From Rhodospirillales bacterium (GTDB taxonomy: Bacteria; Pseudomonadota; Alphaproteobacteria; Rhodospirillales; Magnetospirillaceae): DNA of 64,000 bases. The notes under the pieces were generated by a model that was not told the DNA's origin, searched no databases, and saw only the letters and a list, made by a program, of their open reading frames with translations. Below, piece after piece: positions 10,545 to 20,844 of the stretch (position 1 is the first letter of the stretch; each line of letters starts with the position of its first letter). The stretch covers positions 62,001 to 126,000 of the forward strand of contig JACFNC010000005.1 of NCBI GenBank assembly GCA_019455065.1, in the 5' to 3' direction. The translations under genes and the position numbers were made by a program.

Positions 10545-11690
10545 ATGATCCTGAACGAACAGCAATCGATGATTCGCGACACGGCCCGCCAGTTCGCACA
10601 AGAGCGGCTTGCGCCGCACGCCGCCCAATGGGACCGCGACGCCCATTTCCCGCGCGACGCCCTTGCGGAGATGGGGCGTCTCGGCTTTCTGGGCATGACC
10701 GTATCCGAGGAGTGGGGCGGGGTCGGCGCCGATGCCCTGTCGCTCGCCCTCGCCCTGGAAGAGATCGCCGCCGGCGACGCGGCGTGCGCCACCATCATGA
10801 GCGGCCATAACTCGGTGGGGTGCATGCCGATCTTTCATTACGGCACCGCCGAACAGAAGGAACGCTTCCTGCGGCCCATGGCCGAAGGGACCATGCTGTC
10901 CGCCTTCTGCCTTACCGAACCGCAGGGCGGTTCCGATGCCGGGGCGCTGACCACCCGCGCCCGCCGCGACGGCGATCATTACGTCATTTCCGGCAGCAAA
11001 CAGTTCATCACGACGGGCAAGAACGCTCAGGTCGCGCTTGTCTTCGCCGTCACCGATCCGGCGGCGGGCCGGCGGGGCATTTCGGCCTTCATCGTGCCTA
11101 CCGACACCCCTGGCTACGTGGTCAGCCGGGTCGAGAGCAAACTCGGCCAGCATGCCTCCGACACCTGCCACATCGTCTTCGAGGACCTGCGCATACCCGC
11201 GTCGCTGCGCCTTGGAGAGGAGGGCGAGGGATACCGCATCGCGCTGGCGAACCTCGAAGGCGGCCGCATAGGCATCGCCGCCCAGGCGGTGGGGATCGCG
11301 CGGGCCGCCTTCGAAGCCGCCTTCGCCTACGCCCAGGAGCGCGTCACCTTCGGCAAGCCCATCATCGAGCATCAGGCCGTCGGCTTCAGGCTGGCGGCGA
11401 TGGATACGCGCATCGAGGCGGCGCGGCAACTCGTCCACCATTCCGCGGCGCTGCGCGATGCCGGGCGGCCGTGCCTCAAGGAGGCCTGCATGGCCAAGCT
11501 GGTGGCCTCCGAGGCCGCCGAATGGGTGTGCACCGAGGCCATCCAGACGCTGGGCGGCTACGGCTACCTGACCGACTTCCCCGTTGAGCGGCTCTACCGC
11601 GACGCGCGCGTGACCCGGATCTACGAGGGCACCAACGACATCCAGCACCTGGTCATTCTGCGGGAATTGACGCAGGGTCGCACGGCATGA
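10545..11690 (+). CDS. Acyl-CoA dehydrogenase
   Basis: A 381-residue FAD enzyme that introduces a 2,3 double bond into an acyl-CoA. Family landmarks: [20 protein letters not shown], the FAD-contact segment [17 protein letters not shown], and a C-terminal [13 protein letters not shown] whose Glu is the catalytic base in the short-chain type. The [16 protein letters not shown] and [21 protein letters not shown] segments are also typical. It follows the ligase by 16 bp and ends in an ATGA overlap with the CaiB gene. The pairing with an AliA-like ligase suggests an AliB-like role on cyclohexanecarboxyl-CoA, but a branched acyl-CoA is equally possible. Confidence 0.85.
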   Translation: MILNEQQSMIRDTARQFAQERLAPHAAQWDRDAHFPRDALAEMGRLGFLGMTVSEEWGGVGADALSLALALEEIAAGDAACATIMSGHNSVGCMPIFHYGTAEQKERFLRPMAEGTMLSAFCLTEPQGGSDAGALTTRARRDGDHYVISGSKQFITTGKNAQVALVFAVTDPAAGRRGISAFIVPTDTPGYVVSRVESKLGQHASDTCHIVFEDLRIPASLRLGEEGEGYRIALANLEGGRIGIAAQAVGIARAAFEAAFAYAQERVTFGKPIIEHQAVGFRLAAMDTRIEAARQLVHHSAALRDAGRPCLKEACMAKLVASEAAEWVCTEAIQTLGGYGYLTDFPVERLYRDARVTRIYEGTNDIQHLVILRELTQGRTA

Positions 11691-12820
11691 CCGAAACATC
11701 GGCCATTCCCTCGCTGGGCGGTCTGAAGGTCCTCGATTTCAGCACCCTTCTGCCCGGCCCCATGGCCAGCCTCATCCTCGCCGATGCCGGCGCCTCGGTG
11801 GTCAAGGTCGAGCGCCCCGGCAGCGGCGACGAGATGCGCGGCTATCCGGTGGCCTTTGGCGAGGCCAGCGTGAACTTCGCGATGCTCAATCGCGGCAAGT
11901 CCAGCCTGTGCGTCGATCTCAAGGACCCGGGGGCGCGTGAGGTATTGCGGCCCTATCTGGAGGCTGCCGATGTCGTCATCGAACAGTTCCGCCCCGGCGT
12001 GATGGACCGGCTGGGGCTTGGGTTCGAGGATATCCGGCGTATCAATCCCCGGGTGGTGTACTGCTCGATCACCGGTTACGGCCAGGACGGCGCGCGGCGG
12101 AACCGGGCCGGCCACGATCTCAACTATCTCGCCGAGACGGGAGTATTGGGGCTCAGCCGGGGCGCCGACGGTGCGCCGGTCCTGCCGCCGATCCTCGCCG
12201 CCGACATCGCCGGCGGAGCCTATCCCGCAGTGATCAACATTCTGCTCGCCCTTCGTCAGCGCGACGCCGACGGGCAGGCCCGTCACATCGACGTGGCGAT
12301 GGCAGACAACCTGTTCGCCTTCGCCTATTGGGGCCTTGGTGCCGGCTTCGCCGCTGGCGCATGGCCGCGGCCGGGCGGCGAACTGGTGACCGGAGGGTCG
12401 CCGCGCTACCGCATCTATCGCACCGCGGACGATCGCTTTCTGGCCGTCGCGGCCCTCGAGGAGAAGTTCTGGCGGGCCTTCTGCGAGGCCATCGGCCTGC
12501 CGCCGGAGAAGTGGGACGACCGTGAGGATCCGCAGGCGGTCGGCGACGCCATCGCCGCCCTCCTCGCCCAAAACACCGCAGATCATTGGGAGGCCAGGCT
12601 GCAAGGGCTCGACGTGTGCGTGTCGGTGGTGACGAGTCTCGAGGAGGCGGCCGCCGATCCGGGCTTCGCCGCCCGAGGCATCTTTGCGCACCGCGTCGTG
12701 CACGGCACCCGGTCGGTACCGGCACTCTTCACGCCGGTGGCTTCGGGCCAGCGGTCGTCGGCGCCGAGCCTCGGTTATCCCTCGCTTGCTGCCGTCGCCG
12801 GCGAATTTCCCTGGAGTTGA
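11687..12820 (+). CDS. Class III CoA-transferase / alpha-methylacyl-CoA racemase family (CaiB/BaiF)
   Basis: A 377-residue member of the CaiB/BaiF fold. The N-terminal [20 protein letters not shown] and [18 protein letters not shown] and the [19 protein letters not shown] segment are diagnostic. It carries both a His in [16 protein letters not shown] and an Asp in [20 protein letters not shown]. These match the His/Asp pair of racemases as well as the Asp of transferases, so the two activities cannot be separated by eye. It overlaps the dehydrogenase gene by 4 bp. It either moves CoA between acids or inverts an alpha-methyl centre. Confidence 0.8.
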   Translation: MTETSAIPSLGGLKVLDFSTLLPGPMASLILADAGASVVKVERPGSGDEMRGYPVAFGEASVNFAMLNRGKSSLCVDLKDPGAREVLRPYLEAADVVIEQFRPGVMDRLGLGFEDIRRINPRVVYCSITGYGQDGARRNRAGHDLNYLAETGVLGLSRGADGAPVLPPILAADIAGGAYPAVINILLALRQRDADGQARHIDVAMADNLFAFAYWGLGAGFAAGAWPRPGGELVTGGSPRYRIYRTADDRFLAVAALEEKFWRAFCEAIGLPPEKWDDREDPQAVGDAIAALLAQNTADHWEARLQGLDVCVSVVTSLEEAAADPGFAARGIFAHRVVHGTRSVPALFTPVASGQRSSAPSLGYPSLAAVAGEFPWS

Positions 12821-12828
12821 GAACGCGC

Positions 12829-13545
12829 ATGTCTGAAACGGCCATGGGAGTCGTCATAACCGGCGCCGCCGGCGACCTCGGCAGGGCGTTGTGTGCCAGC
12901 TTCCTCGCCTCGGGCTTCACCGTGTTCGCCGCCGACGTCAATCCGTCGCCGGCGGAGGGGAGGCTCGTCCCGGTCAAGCTTGACGTCACCGATACCGCCG
13001 CCGTTGCCGATCTGGCGGCAAGGGCGGCACGCGAAACCCGCCTGTGGGCGTGGATCAATGCCGCGGGCATATTCATCGCCGGACCGGTCGTCTCGGCGGA
13101 CATCGAAGGCTGGCAGCGCATCATCGCCGTCAATCTGACAGGCACCTTCAACGGCTGTGCCGCCGCACTGCCGGTGCTCATCGCGGCCGGCGGCGGGCGC
13201 ATCGTCAATATCGGATCGATTTCCGGCCAGCTCGGCGGGATCGGCGTGCATCCGGCCTATGGCGCGTCGAAGGCGGGCGTGCATGCCCTGACGAAGACCT
13301 ACGCCCTCGAGGGCGGCCGCCACGGAGTGCTGTGCAATGCCGTCGCTCCGGGCCTTCTCGAAGGGGCGATGTCGTCGGGCTTCTCCGAAAACCAGCGCGC
13401 CAAGATGGCCAACGCGGCGCCCCTGCGCCGACTGGGCCGCATGGAGGAGATCGCGCGGGTGGTCCACTTCCTGACCGACCCCGAGAACAGCTACATGAAC
13501 GGCGCCATCGTGCCGGTGAACGGCGGCGCCTACATGCCGTCCTGA
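12829..13545 (+). CDS. Short-chain dehydrogenase/reductase
   Basis: A 238-residue SDR with cofactor motif ITGAAGDLGRAL near the N-terminus, WINAAGIF (NNAG equivalent), the active-site Ser in VNIGSISGQLGG, and the YGASKAG Tyr/Lys pair. The C-terminal NGAIVPVNGGAYM is standard. Probably a hydroxyacyl-CoA or alicyclic-alcohol dehydrogenase. The same frame is open upstream, but the SDR fold begins here. It is the last gene of the 8876-13545 unit and its stop lies only 4 bp from the stop of the convergent ligase. Confidence 0.83.
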   Translation: MSETAMGVVITGAAGDLGRALCASFLASGFTVFAADVNPSPAEGRLVPVKLDVTDTAAVADLAARAARETRLWAWINAAGIFIAGPVVSADIEGWQRIIAVNLTGTFNGCAAALPVLIAAGGGRIVNIGSISGQLGGIGVHPAYGASKAGVHALTKTYALEGGRHGVLCNAVAPGLLEGAMSSGFSENQRAKMANAAPLRRLGRMEEIARVVHFLTDPENSYMNGAIVPVNGGAYMPS

Positions 13546-13549
13546 TCCC

Positions 13550-15187
<1,638 letters not shown>

Positions 15188-15207
15188 TACGCTGGGTCCG
15201 CTGCTAT

Positions 15208-15258
15208 TGAACGATCATTCATTCAGCGGAGTTTTGGACGTTCGGCGGCCGGTGTCAA
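15208..15258 (-). promoter_or_regulatory. Promoter and TetR-type operator for the 13550-15187 ligase
   Basis: Minus-strand TTGACA (15258 to 15253), 17 bp, AAAACT (15235 to 15230) is followed by the operator TGAACGATCATTCATTCA (15208-15225 in plus reading). This is an 18-bp site with the TGAMTGA-N4-TCAKTCA layout, imperfect in the left arm. Operator position overlaps the expected +1, as at other units of the regulon. Confidence 0.6.
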
Positions 15259-15517
15259 TGCGCAAGACGGCGGCGATTCGCCACATTTCAACAAAGCGCG
15301 GAAGATAATCTTTTATCGCCTCGCGCTCTCTCGAGGGACGCCTTGCTGGATGGCGGCGATCGTCCCTCAAATCATCGGGCCGGTTCGCGCGGCCATTGCC
15401 GCGGACGGACGGTCATCTCGCTTCCTAGCCTCATGTCGCACGTGGCTGCCGCGACCGGACATGGGGGCGGCATTTCCGAGCGAAACCGGGCCGCTGTGAA
15501 GCGTGGGGCTCGCGATG

Positions 15518-15572
15518 TTGACAAAGGATATTCGACCGCTCTAGTTTCATTCGACGATGACCGGCCGGTCAT
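15518..15572 (+). promoter_or_regulatory. Promoter and operator for thiolase-MaoC unit
   Basis: TTGACA (15518-15523), 18 bp, TAGTTT (15542-15547), then the perfect 16-bp palindrome ATGACCGGCCGGTCAT (15557-15572). The palindrome contains the compact TGAC-N6-GTCA operator form. The remaining part of the 414-bp gap 15188-15601 has no supportable gene. Confidence 0.62.
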
Positions 15573-15601
15573 TCGGCGTTGGAAGCAATTAGGGCGCGAT
15601 C

Positions 15602-16801
15602 ATGAACGCTTGGATTCCCTACGGTTGTTACTGGAGCACGCCATTCGCCAAGTGGCAGGGAAGCTTCGCGAACCTTCACGCCCTGAAGTTTGCCGCGCAT
15701 GTCAGCAAGGCGCAAATCGCTCGCCGCGGCATCGATCCATCGGCCATCGACTTCGGTGTGCTGGGTATCAGCGTGCCGCAGACGAGTTGCTTCTATGGCC
15801 TGCCCTGGGTGACGGGCATGGTCGGCGCGGCGGGGGCGGGCGGCCCGACGATCAGCCAGGCGTGCGCAACGTCTGCCCGCTGCCTGCTGGTTGCCGCCGA
15901 CGAAATAGCGGCCGAGCGGTCGAGGCTCACGTTCGTGCAGTGCTGCGACCGGCTGTCCAACGGCCCGCACCTCTATTACCCGAACCCGCGCGGCCCCGGG
16001 GGAACGGGCGAGGCCGAGGACTGGGTGATGGACAATTTTCGCGGCGATCCCCTGACCGGACAGGCCATGGTCGCGACCGCCGAGAACGTGGCGCGTCGGC
16101 ACGGCCTCGGCACGGAACGGCAGCATGAGGTGGTGCTGATGCGGCAGGCGCAGTACGAAGCCTCGCTGGCCGACGGCAACGCCTTCCAGAAGCGCTACCT
16201 GATCCTTCCTTTCGAGGTGCCTGACGGGCGTTTCGCCAAGACGGTCGGCGTGCTGGAGGGAGACGAGGGCGTCACGCGCTCGACGGCGGAGGGCTTGGCA
16301 AAGCTCAAGCCCGTGGTCGAGGGCGGCACGGTCACCTTCGGCGGCCAGACCCATCCCGCGGACGCCAACGGGGCGATGATCGTCACCGACCGTGAGCGGG
16401 CGCGCACGCTGTCCAGGGACCCGAAGATCGAAATCCGGCTTGCGGGTTTCGGACAGGCCCGGGTCGAACCCGCCTACATGCCCGAGGCTCCGGTTCCGGC
16501 CGCTCGCGAGGCGCTCGCGCGGGCAGGACTGACCATCCGCGACATCGACGCGGTCAAGACGCACAATCCCTTCGCCGTCAACGACCTCTACTTCGCCCAG
16601 GAAACCGGGTTCCAACTGGAACGCATGAATAATTTCGGGTGCTCGCTGATCTATGGTCATCCGCAGGCCCCCATGGGGCTGCGCGCGGTCATGGAATTGA
16701 TCGAGGAACTCGTACAGCGTGGCGGCGGGCGCGGCCTGTTCACCGGCTGCGCAGCCGGGGATACGGCGATGGCGACGGTCGTGGAGGTGGGCGTCGCTTA
16801 G
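15602..16801 (+). CDS. Thiolase family acyl-CoA acyltransferase
   Basis: A 399-residue thiolase that cleaves a 3-oxoacyl-CoA with CoA. The nucleophilic Cys is in SQACATSARCLL (~84-95). The C-terminal GHPQAPMGLR supplies the active-site His, and CAAGDTAMATV replaces the usual CxGxG loop, so the second catalytic Cys is kept in a variant setting. This makes it a divergent thiolase rather than a housekeeping AtoB/FadA. It is followed by a TTG-started MaoC hydratase. Likely role: the final chain cleavage after ring opening (for example 3-oxopimelyl-CoA or a methyl homologue), inferred from context only. Confidence 0.8.
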   Translation: MNAWIPYGCYWSTPFAKWQGSFANLHALKFAAHVSKAQIARRGIDPSAIDFGVLGISVPQTSCFYGLPWVTGMVGAAGAGGPTISQACATSARCLLVAADEIAAERSRLTFVQCCDRLSNGPHLYYPNPRGPGGTGEAEDWVMDNFRGDPLTGQAMVATAENVARRHGLGTERQHEVVLMRQAQYEASLADGNAFQKRYLILPFEVPDGRFAKTVGVLEGDEGVTRSTAEGLAKLKPVVEGGTVTFGGQTHPADANGAMIVTDRERARTLSRDPKIEIRLAGFGQARVEPAYMPEAPVPAAREALARAGLTIRDIDAVKTHNPFAVNDLYFAQETGFQLERMNNFGCSLIYGHPQAPMGLRAVMELIEELVQRGGGRGLFTGCAAGDTAMATVVEVGVA

Positions 16802-16815
16802 CGGCGAGGCACCCC

Positions 16816-17682
16816 TTGACGATCGACCGCGAGACCCTGCTGGAGTGGCCTTTTCCTGACCAGGTGCAGGCCTACAGCCACAAGGACACGATTCTCTATG
16901 CTCTCGGGGTCGGTCTGGGGGCCGATGCGAAGGACCTTCCCTTCGTCTACGAGAAGGGGCTCCGGGCTTTGCCCACCATGGCTGTAGTTCTCGCCCATCC
17001 GGGGTTTTGGATGGCCGATCCCAAGACCGGCATCAAATGGCGGCGGCTGCTGCACACCGAACAGCGGTTGACCCTGTTCAAGCCCCTCGCGCCCGCCGCG
17101 ACAGTCGTGGGACGGACCCGCGTTCTCGACGTGATCGACAGGGGAGAGGGAAGGGGAGCGCTGCTCGTCGTCGGCCGCGAGTTGTCGGAAGCGTCGGGTG
17201 AATTGCTGTGCCGCCTGCAATCGACCTATCTACTGCGCGACGACGGCGGTTTCGGGGGCGGTGCGCAAACGCCTCCGCCCGCGTTGCCCAAGGTTCCGGA
17301 GCGGCCGGCTGACGTCGTTCGCGACGTGCCCGTCTCAGTGCGGGCCTCGCTGATCTATCGTCTGTCGGGGGACCGCAATCCGCTGCACGTGGACCCGGCG
17401 GTGGCAAGCGCTGCGGGGTTCACCCGGCCAGTCCTGCATGGGCTGTGCACCTTCGGTATCGCCGGCCACGGGATGGTGGACACCTTTTGCGAGGGTGTGC
17501 CCGGCCGCCTGGCGGCACTGGAATGTGCCTTCACCGCGCCGGTCTTTCCGGGCGATACCGTCCGCCTCGAGATATGGCGCACCGGGGATGGCGAGGCCGC
17601 CTTCCGCGCGCTGATCCCCGAGCGGGGCGCAATCGCTCTCGACCGGGGGCGCGCGACGACCCACCGATCTGACGACCGCTAG
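16816..17682 (+). CDS. MaoC-family (R)-specific enoyl-CoA hydratase, two hotdog domains
   Basis: About 288 residues, the length of two-hotdog hydratase 2 proteins. The hydratase-2 motif YRLSGDRNPLHVDPAVA (catalytic Asp and His) sits in the C-terminal half, followed by GFTRPVLHGLCTFG. The N-terminal half (DTILYALGVG, PFVYEKGLRALPTMAVVLAH) is the degenerate first hotdog. The best start is TTG at 16816; the frame stays open upstream only as the shadow of the thiolase. Its TAG stop lies inside the palindrome CTAG that also supplies the TAG stop of the convergent dch gene. Confidence 0.83.
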   Translation: MTIDRETLLEWPFPDQVQAYSHKDTILYALGVGLGADAKDLPFVYEKGLRALPTMAVVLAHPGFWMADPKTGIKWRRLLHTEQRLTLFKPLAPAATVVGRTRVLDVIDRGEGRGALLVVGRELSEASGELLCRLQSTYLLRDDGGFGGGAQTPPPALPKVPERPADVVRDVPVSVRASLIYRLSGDRNPLHVDPAVASAAGFTRPVLHGLCTFGIAGHGMVDTFCEGVPGRLAALECAFTAPVFPGDTVRLEIWRTGDGEAAFRALIPERGAIALDRGRATTHRSDDR

Positions 17683-18449
17683 GAGTCGCGCCAGACGGGG
17701 GGCCGTTTGGCGAGGAATGCACCGAGTCCTTCCACCGCATCGTGGGTCGCCATCAACCCTTCAAGGTAGAGGGCTTCCGTGGCAGGAAACCTTTCCTCCA
17801 GACGCCGCACCATGTCCGCACGAGCCGCGCGCACGGCGAAGCGTAGGGAACTGGCGCTGTGGGGCGCCAGATGCTGGTCGAAATAGGCCAGCGCCGCGGC
17901 CTCGGGTTCGTCTGCAACGGCATTGACCAGACCAATGGCCGCGGCTTCCGATCCGGAGATCGAGCGACCGGAGAACAGCAGGTCGTCCGCGTGCGCTCGC
18001 CCGATCCGCTCCGGCAGCAGGCATGAGGCGGCGGCCGCGAACACGCCGAGCTGAATTTCCGGCTGACCAAAGCGGGCGTCGGCGGTCGAAAAAATCAGGT
18101 GCCCGCCGCAGGCGACCTCGAGGCCGCCGCCCAGGCACTGGCCGCGCACCGCGACCAGGATCGGCACCGGAAAGCCGACCATGCGCAGGATCAGTCGATC
18201 CAGTGCACGGATCATATCGGCGCATGTGTCCGGCATGTGCTCCTGCACCGAGGCGCCGAAGCTGAAATGCGGCCCCTCGTGGTCGAGCAGCACGCCGCGC
18301 AGGTGCGCATCTTCGGCGGCCTCGTCCAAGGCCGCCTGCAACGCCGCGATCATCGCGGCGTCGACGATGTTGGCCTTCGGCCGGGCGAGGCGCAGGCGGA
18401 GGAGCTTGCCCTCCCGGTCGCGCCATACCCGGAGCGGGGAGTCGGTCAT
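17679..18449 (-). CDS. dch: Cyclohexa-1,5-diene-1-carbonyl-CoA hydratase (Dch)
   Basis: A 256-residue crotonase-fold protein placed directly after oah and had, which is the benzoyl-CoA pathway set. It would add water to the dienoyl-CoA made by benzoyl-CoA reductase, giving 6-hydroxycyclohex-1-enecarbonyl-CoA. It has the oxyanion segments FSFGASVQEHM and GQCLGGGLEVACGGHL. Glu residues occur in GGGLEV and GQPEIQLGVF, at the two usual hydratase positions. The ATG overlaps the oah stop (ATGA). The assignment rests on homology by eye plus gene order. Confidence 0.82.
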   Translation of the reverse strand: MTDSPLRVWRDREGKLLRLRLARPKANIVDAAMIAALQAALDEAAEDAHLRGVLLDHEGPHFSFGASVQEHMPDTCADMIRALDRLILRMVGFPVPILVAVRGQCLGGGLEVACGGHLIFSTADARFGQPEIQLGVFAAAASCLLPERIGRAHADDLLFSGRSISGSEAAAIGLVNAVADEPEAAALAYFDQHLAPHSASSLRFAVRAARADMVRRLEERFPATEALYLEGLMATHDAVEGLGAFLAKRPPVWRDS

Positions 18450-19585
18450 TTCCCCGCCCTCGTGGCCGGCATCAGGCTCTCGGTCAGCGCGTCGGTCCAC
18501 GGCGTGCCCTTGGCCAGCGCCTGGCGCAGGGCAACGAAGTCGACCTCGCGGTCCTCCTTGGTGCCCTCGTTGAAGGCCCGGAAGCCGGCGCGCGCCTCGG
18601 TCATCATGTTGAGGCCGAGCCAGTCGCGGCTGTTCTCCTTGTTGGCGTTCCAGGCGATCAGCTTGGGCTTGCGCAGTTCCTGAATGGTCTTGGTGAAGCA
18701 GTCGGGGAAGGTGAGCAGGATCTTGGCGCACACCTCCTCGACCTTGGCGTCGAGCAGGCTGAGGTCGACCGCGCCCTGCTTCAGCAGCTCCTTGCCCTTT
18801 GCCAGCTCCTCGCCGGTCCGGGATTCGCCATGCACGATGCGGCCGAACTCGTCGAGATAGCGGTCGGTGACGACCAGCGGATTGGCGACGAACCTGCCGT
18901 CGACCTTGAGCGCCGGCACGATGTCCATGATCATGCCCATGCGGTAGGCCTTGTGCGCCGACCACGGCTCGCACAGCGACCCGGAGACCATGGCGTTCTC
19001 GCAGCCGATCATCACCGGCAGGAAGTCGGTGGCGCCGCCGATCGGGGCCGAGCCGTGCTTCGGGCCGGCCTGTCCGAACTTGGCGAGGTCCTGGGCGATG
19101 GAGAAGTCGCAGGCCATGCCGATTTCCTGGCCGCCGCCGATGCGCATGCCGTTGACGCGGCAGACCACCGGCTTGTCGCAGCCCAGGATCGCCGACACCA
19201 TGTCGTTGAACAGCCGCATGTACTGCCGGTATTCCTGCGGATTGCCGGCGTAGTATTCGGCGTATTCCTTGGTGTTGCCGCCGGTGCAGAAGGCCTTGTC
19301 GCCGGCGCCGGTGAACACCACGGCGACGCCGTCGCGCGCGTTCGAGGCGGCGCGGAAAGCCATGATCACGCCCTTCACCATCTCGGTGGTGTAGGAGTTG
19401 TACTGCTTGGGATTGTCCAGCGTGATCCAGTAGTTGTAGAGGCCCTCGGCGACCTTGCCGTCGGGCGTTTTGGCCGGGCGCTTCTCGACCAGGACGCCGG
19501 GCACCACGGTCTCCGGCACCAGATTGTGGTCGTGAAGGTGTCGCGGGGCGGTTGCCGCGATGACGTCGGCAGTGCTGTTGGACAT
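18446..19585 (-). CDS. oah: 6-oxocyclohex-1-ene-1-carbonyl-CoA hydrolase (Oah/BamA/BzdY)
   Basis: A 379-residue crotonase-superfamily ring-opening hydrolase. It converts 6-oxocyclohex-1-ene-1-carbonyl-CoA to 3-hydroxypimelyl-CoA in two hydrations. The length and the strongly conserved segments NYWITLDNPKQYNSYTTEMV, FCTGGNTKEYAEYYAGNPQE, RIGGGQEIGMACDFSIAQD and GPKHGSAPIGGATDFLP are hallmarks of this family, the usual marker gene for anaerobic aromatic degradation. An AGGAGA ribosome site precedes ATG 19585. It lies between had and dch in one minus-strand operon. Confidence 0.93.
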   Translation of the reverse strand: MSNSTADVIAATAPRHLHDHNLVPETVVPGVLVEKRPAKTPDGKVAEGLYNYWITLDNPKQYNSYTTEMVKGVIMAFRAASNARDGVAVVFTGAGDKAFCTGGNTKEYAEYYAGNPQEYRQYMRLFNDMVSAILGCDKPVVCRVNGMRIGGGQEIGMACDFSIAQDLAKFGQAGPKHGSAPIGGATDFLPVMIGCENAMVSGSLCEPWSAHKAYRMGMIMDIVPALKVDGRFVANPLVVTDRYLDEFGRIVHGESRTGEELAKGKELLKQGAVDLSLLDAKVEEVCAKILLTFPDCFTKTIQELRKPKLIAWNANKENSRDWLGLNMMTEARAGFRAFNEGTKEDREVDFVALRQALAKGTPWTDALTESLMPATRAGK

Positions 19586-19594
19586 GGGATTCTC

Positions 19595-20665
19595 CTATGG
19601 AACCAGGATGGCCCGCCGGGATAAGCGACGCGCGTGGGCCTCGTGGAAGACTTCGTTGATCTGGTCGAGCGGGTGATGTTGCACGAAATCGGCCAGGTTG
19701 ATCCGGCCCGAGAGCACCAGTTCGAGGGCGGCGGGATAATTCTCCGGGGGGCAACCCCAGTTTCCGAGGGCGCGGGCGTGGAGGGCCATCAGGTTGGACA
19801 GCCGCACGCTCACCTTGTCCATGGTATAGCCGACAACCCCCAGCGTGGAGCCGTGCACCATGAGGCCGAAGGCGTTCTCCTGCCCGGCGGCGGTGCCCGA
19901 GCATTCGAAGACGTACCACTCCGTCTGGCGGAGACCGCGCTGTTCGGCGAAAGCCGCGATGGCCTTTTTCTGGGCGCGGGTGTCGGTTTCGCGCGCATTG
20001 AGGGTAAGCGAGGCGCCATGACGTGCGATGAGCTCGAGTTTCGCCGCATCGACGTCGATGGCCACCACCTCGGCCCCGAAGGCGCGGGCGATCTGGGCGC
20101 AATAGCCGCCCACGCCGCCGACGCCGTTGACGATCGCCAGATCTCCCGCTCCCAAGCCCGACTGGAATACGGCCTGATAAGGAGAGGTCACCGCGTCGGC
20201 CACCACGGCCACGTCCGGCAGCGTGAGGCCGGCGGCGCGGAGCTTGTCCTCGTCGACCGCGCAGAGGGCATGCGTCGGCACCGTGATGTGCGTGGCGAAG
20301 CCGCCATGCGCGTCGCATCCAATGAAGGTTTGCCGCCGGCAGATGGTCGCCTTGCTGCGCCGACACAGATCGCAGTCGCCACAAGGGATCGCCGCGACAA
20401 CGACGACCGCTTGGCCCAGCCATTGTTCGGCCCCGGCTCCGGCAGCCTCGACACGTCCGCTTACCTCATGGCCAAGGGTCAGCGGCAGGGGATGAGTCGT
20501 CCGTACGCCGTCGAAATAGTATCCCAGATCGGTATGGCAGACCCCGCAGCCAGCGATCCGCACCCGCACCTGCCCCGCGTTGGTCGGCTCCGGCGTGAAA
20601 GCAGTCTTCACCATCGGCTCGCCGGGTGCGGTCATCTGCCAGCGGTAACAGGAGGACTTGGCCAT
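19595..20665 (-). CDS. had: 6-hydroxycyclohex-1-ene-1-carbonyl-CoA dehydrogenase (Had/BamQ/BzdX)
   Basis: About 356 residues; zinc-dependent, NAD-linked alcohol dehydrogenase of the benzoyl-CoA pathway. Zinc ligands are visible: catalytic [15 protein letters not shown] and LGHEVSGRV, and structural [15 protein letters not shown]. The Rossmann motif is [19 protein letters not shown]. The in-frame ATG at 20698 lies inside the operator palindrome; the ATG at 20665 has the ribosome site AAAGGGGG and is preferred. First gene of the had-oah-dch operon under a regulon-type operator. Confidence 0.9.
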   Translation of the reverse strand: MAKSSCYRWQMTAPGEPMVKTAFTPEPTNAGQVRVRIAGCGVCHTDLGYYFDGVRTTHPLPLTLGHEVSGRVEAAGAGAEQWLGQAVVVVAAIPCGDCDLCRRSKATICRRQTFIGCDAHGGFATHITVPTHALCAVDEDKLRAAGLTLPDVAVVADAVTSPYQAVFQSGLGAGDLAIVNGVGGVGGYCAQIARAFGAEVVAIDVDAAKLELIARHGASLTLNARETDTRAQKKAIAAFAEQRGLRQTEWYVFECSGTAAGQENAFGLMVHGSTLGVVGYTMDKVSVRLSNLMALHARALGNWGCPPENYPAALELVLSGRINLADFVQHHPLDQINEVFHEAHARRLSRRAILVP

Positions 20666-20679
20666 TGACACCCCCTTTG

Positions 20680-20722
20680 TGAATGACCGGTTATTCATCG
20701 TTCAGTCTGCGCACGCTGTCAA
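20680..20722 (-). promoter_or_regulatory. Promoter and 18-bp TetR-type operator for had-oah-dch
   Basis: Minus-strand TTGACA (20722 to 20717) is followed by the operator TGAATGACCGGTTATTCA (20680-20697 in plus reading). The palindrome has one mismatched pair and a CCGG centre. The -10 is not clear because the operator covers its place. This is one of the best full-length examples of the regulon site. Confidence 0.68.
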
Positions 20723-20763
20723 CAGGCAAGCCGCTAATGGGAATGGCGGCATATCGGCTCGAC

Positions 20764-20819
20764 TTGACAGGATTTTTGCCTCCCCCTAACCTCGGAAAAA
20801 AACGATGACCTGCGGTTCA
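20764..20819 (+). promoter_or_regulatory. Promoter and operator for ligase at 20845
   Basis: TTGACA (20764-20769), 17 bp, TAACCT (20787-20792), then TGACCTGCGGTTCA (20806-20819), a TGAM-N6-KTCA operator centred a little after the expected +1. The back-to-back arrangement with the had promoter means both directions carry their own site. Confidence 0.62.
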
Positions 20820-20844
20820 TCAAGCGACGGAGCGGGAGGCGAAT

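Noticed and set aside
11687-12820. Second definite alpha-methylacyl-CoA racemase
   Set aside because: His and Asp are in place, but the GDYGGG and YECADG segments of the 51233 racemase are absent; kept as CoA-transferase/racemase family only.
17679-20423. 914-codon minus-strand frame joining dch with sequence across oah and had
   Set aside because: Only its last part (from 18449) is a gene. Upstream, oah and had are read in other frames with full motifs, so this is not a fusion protein.
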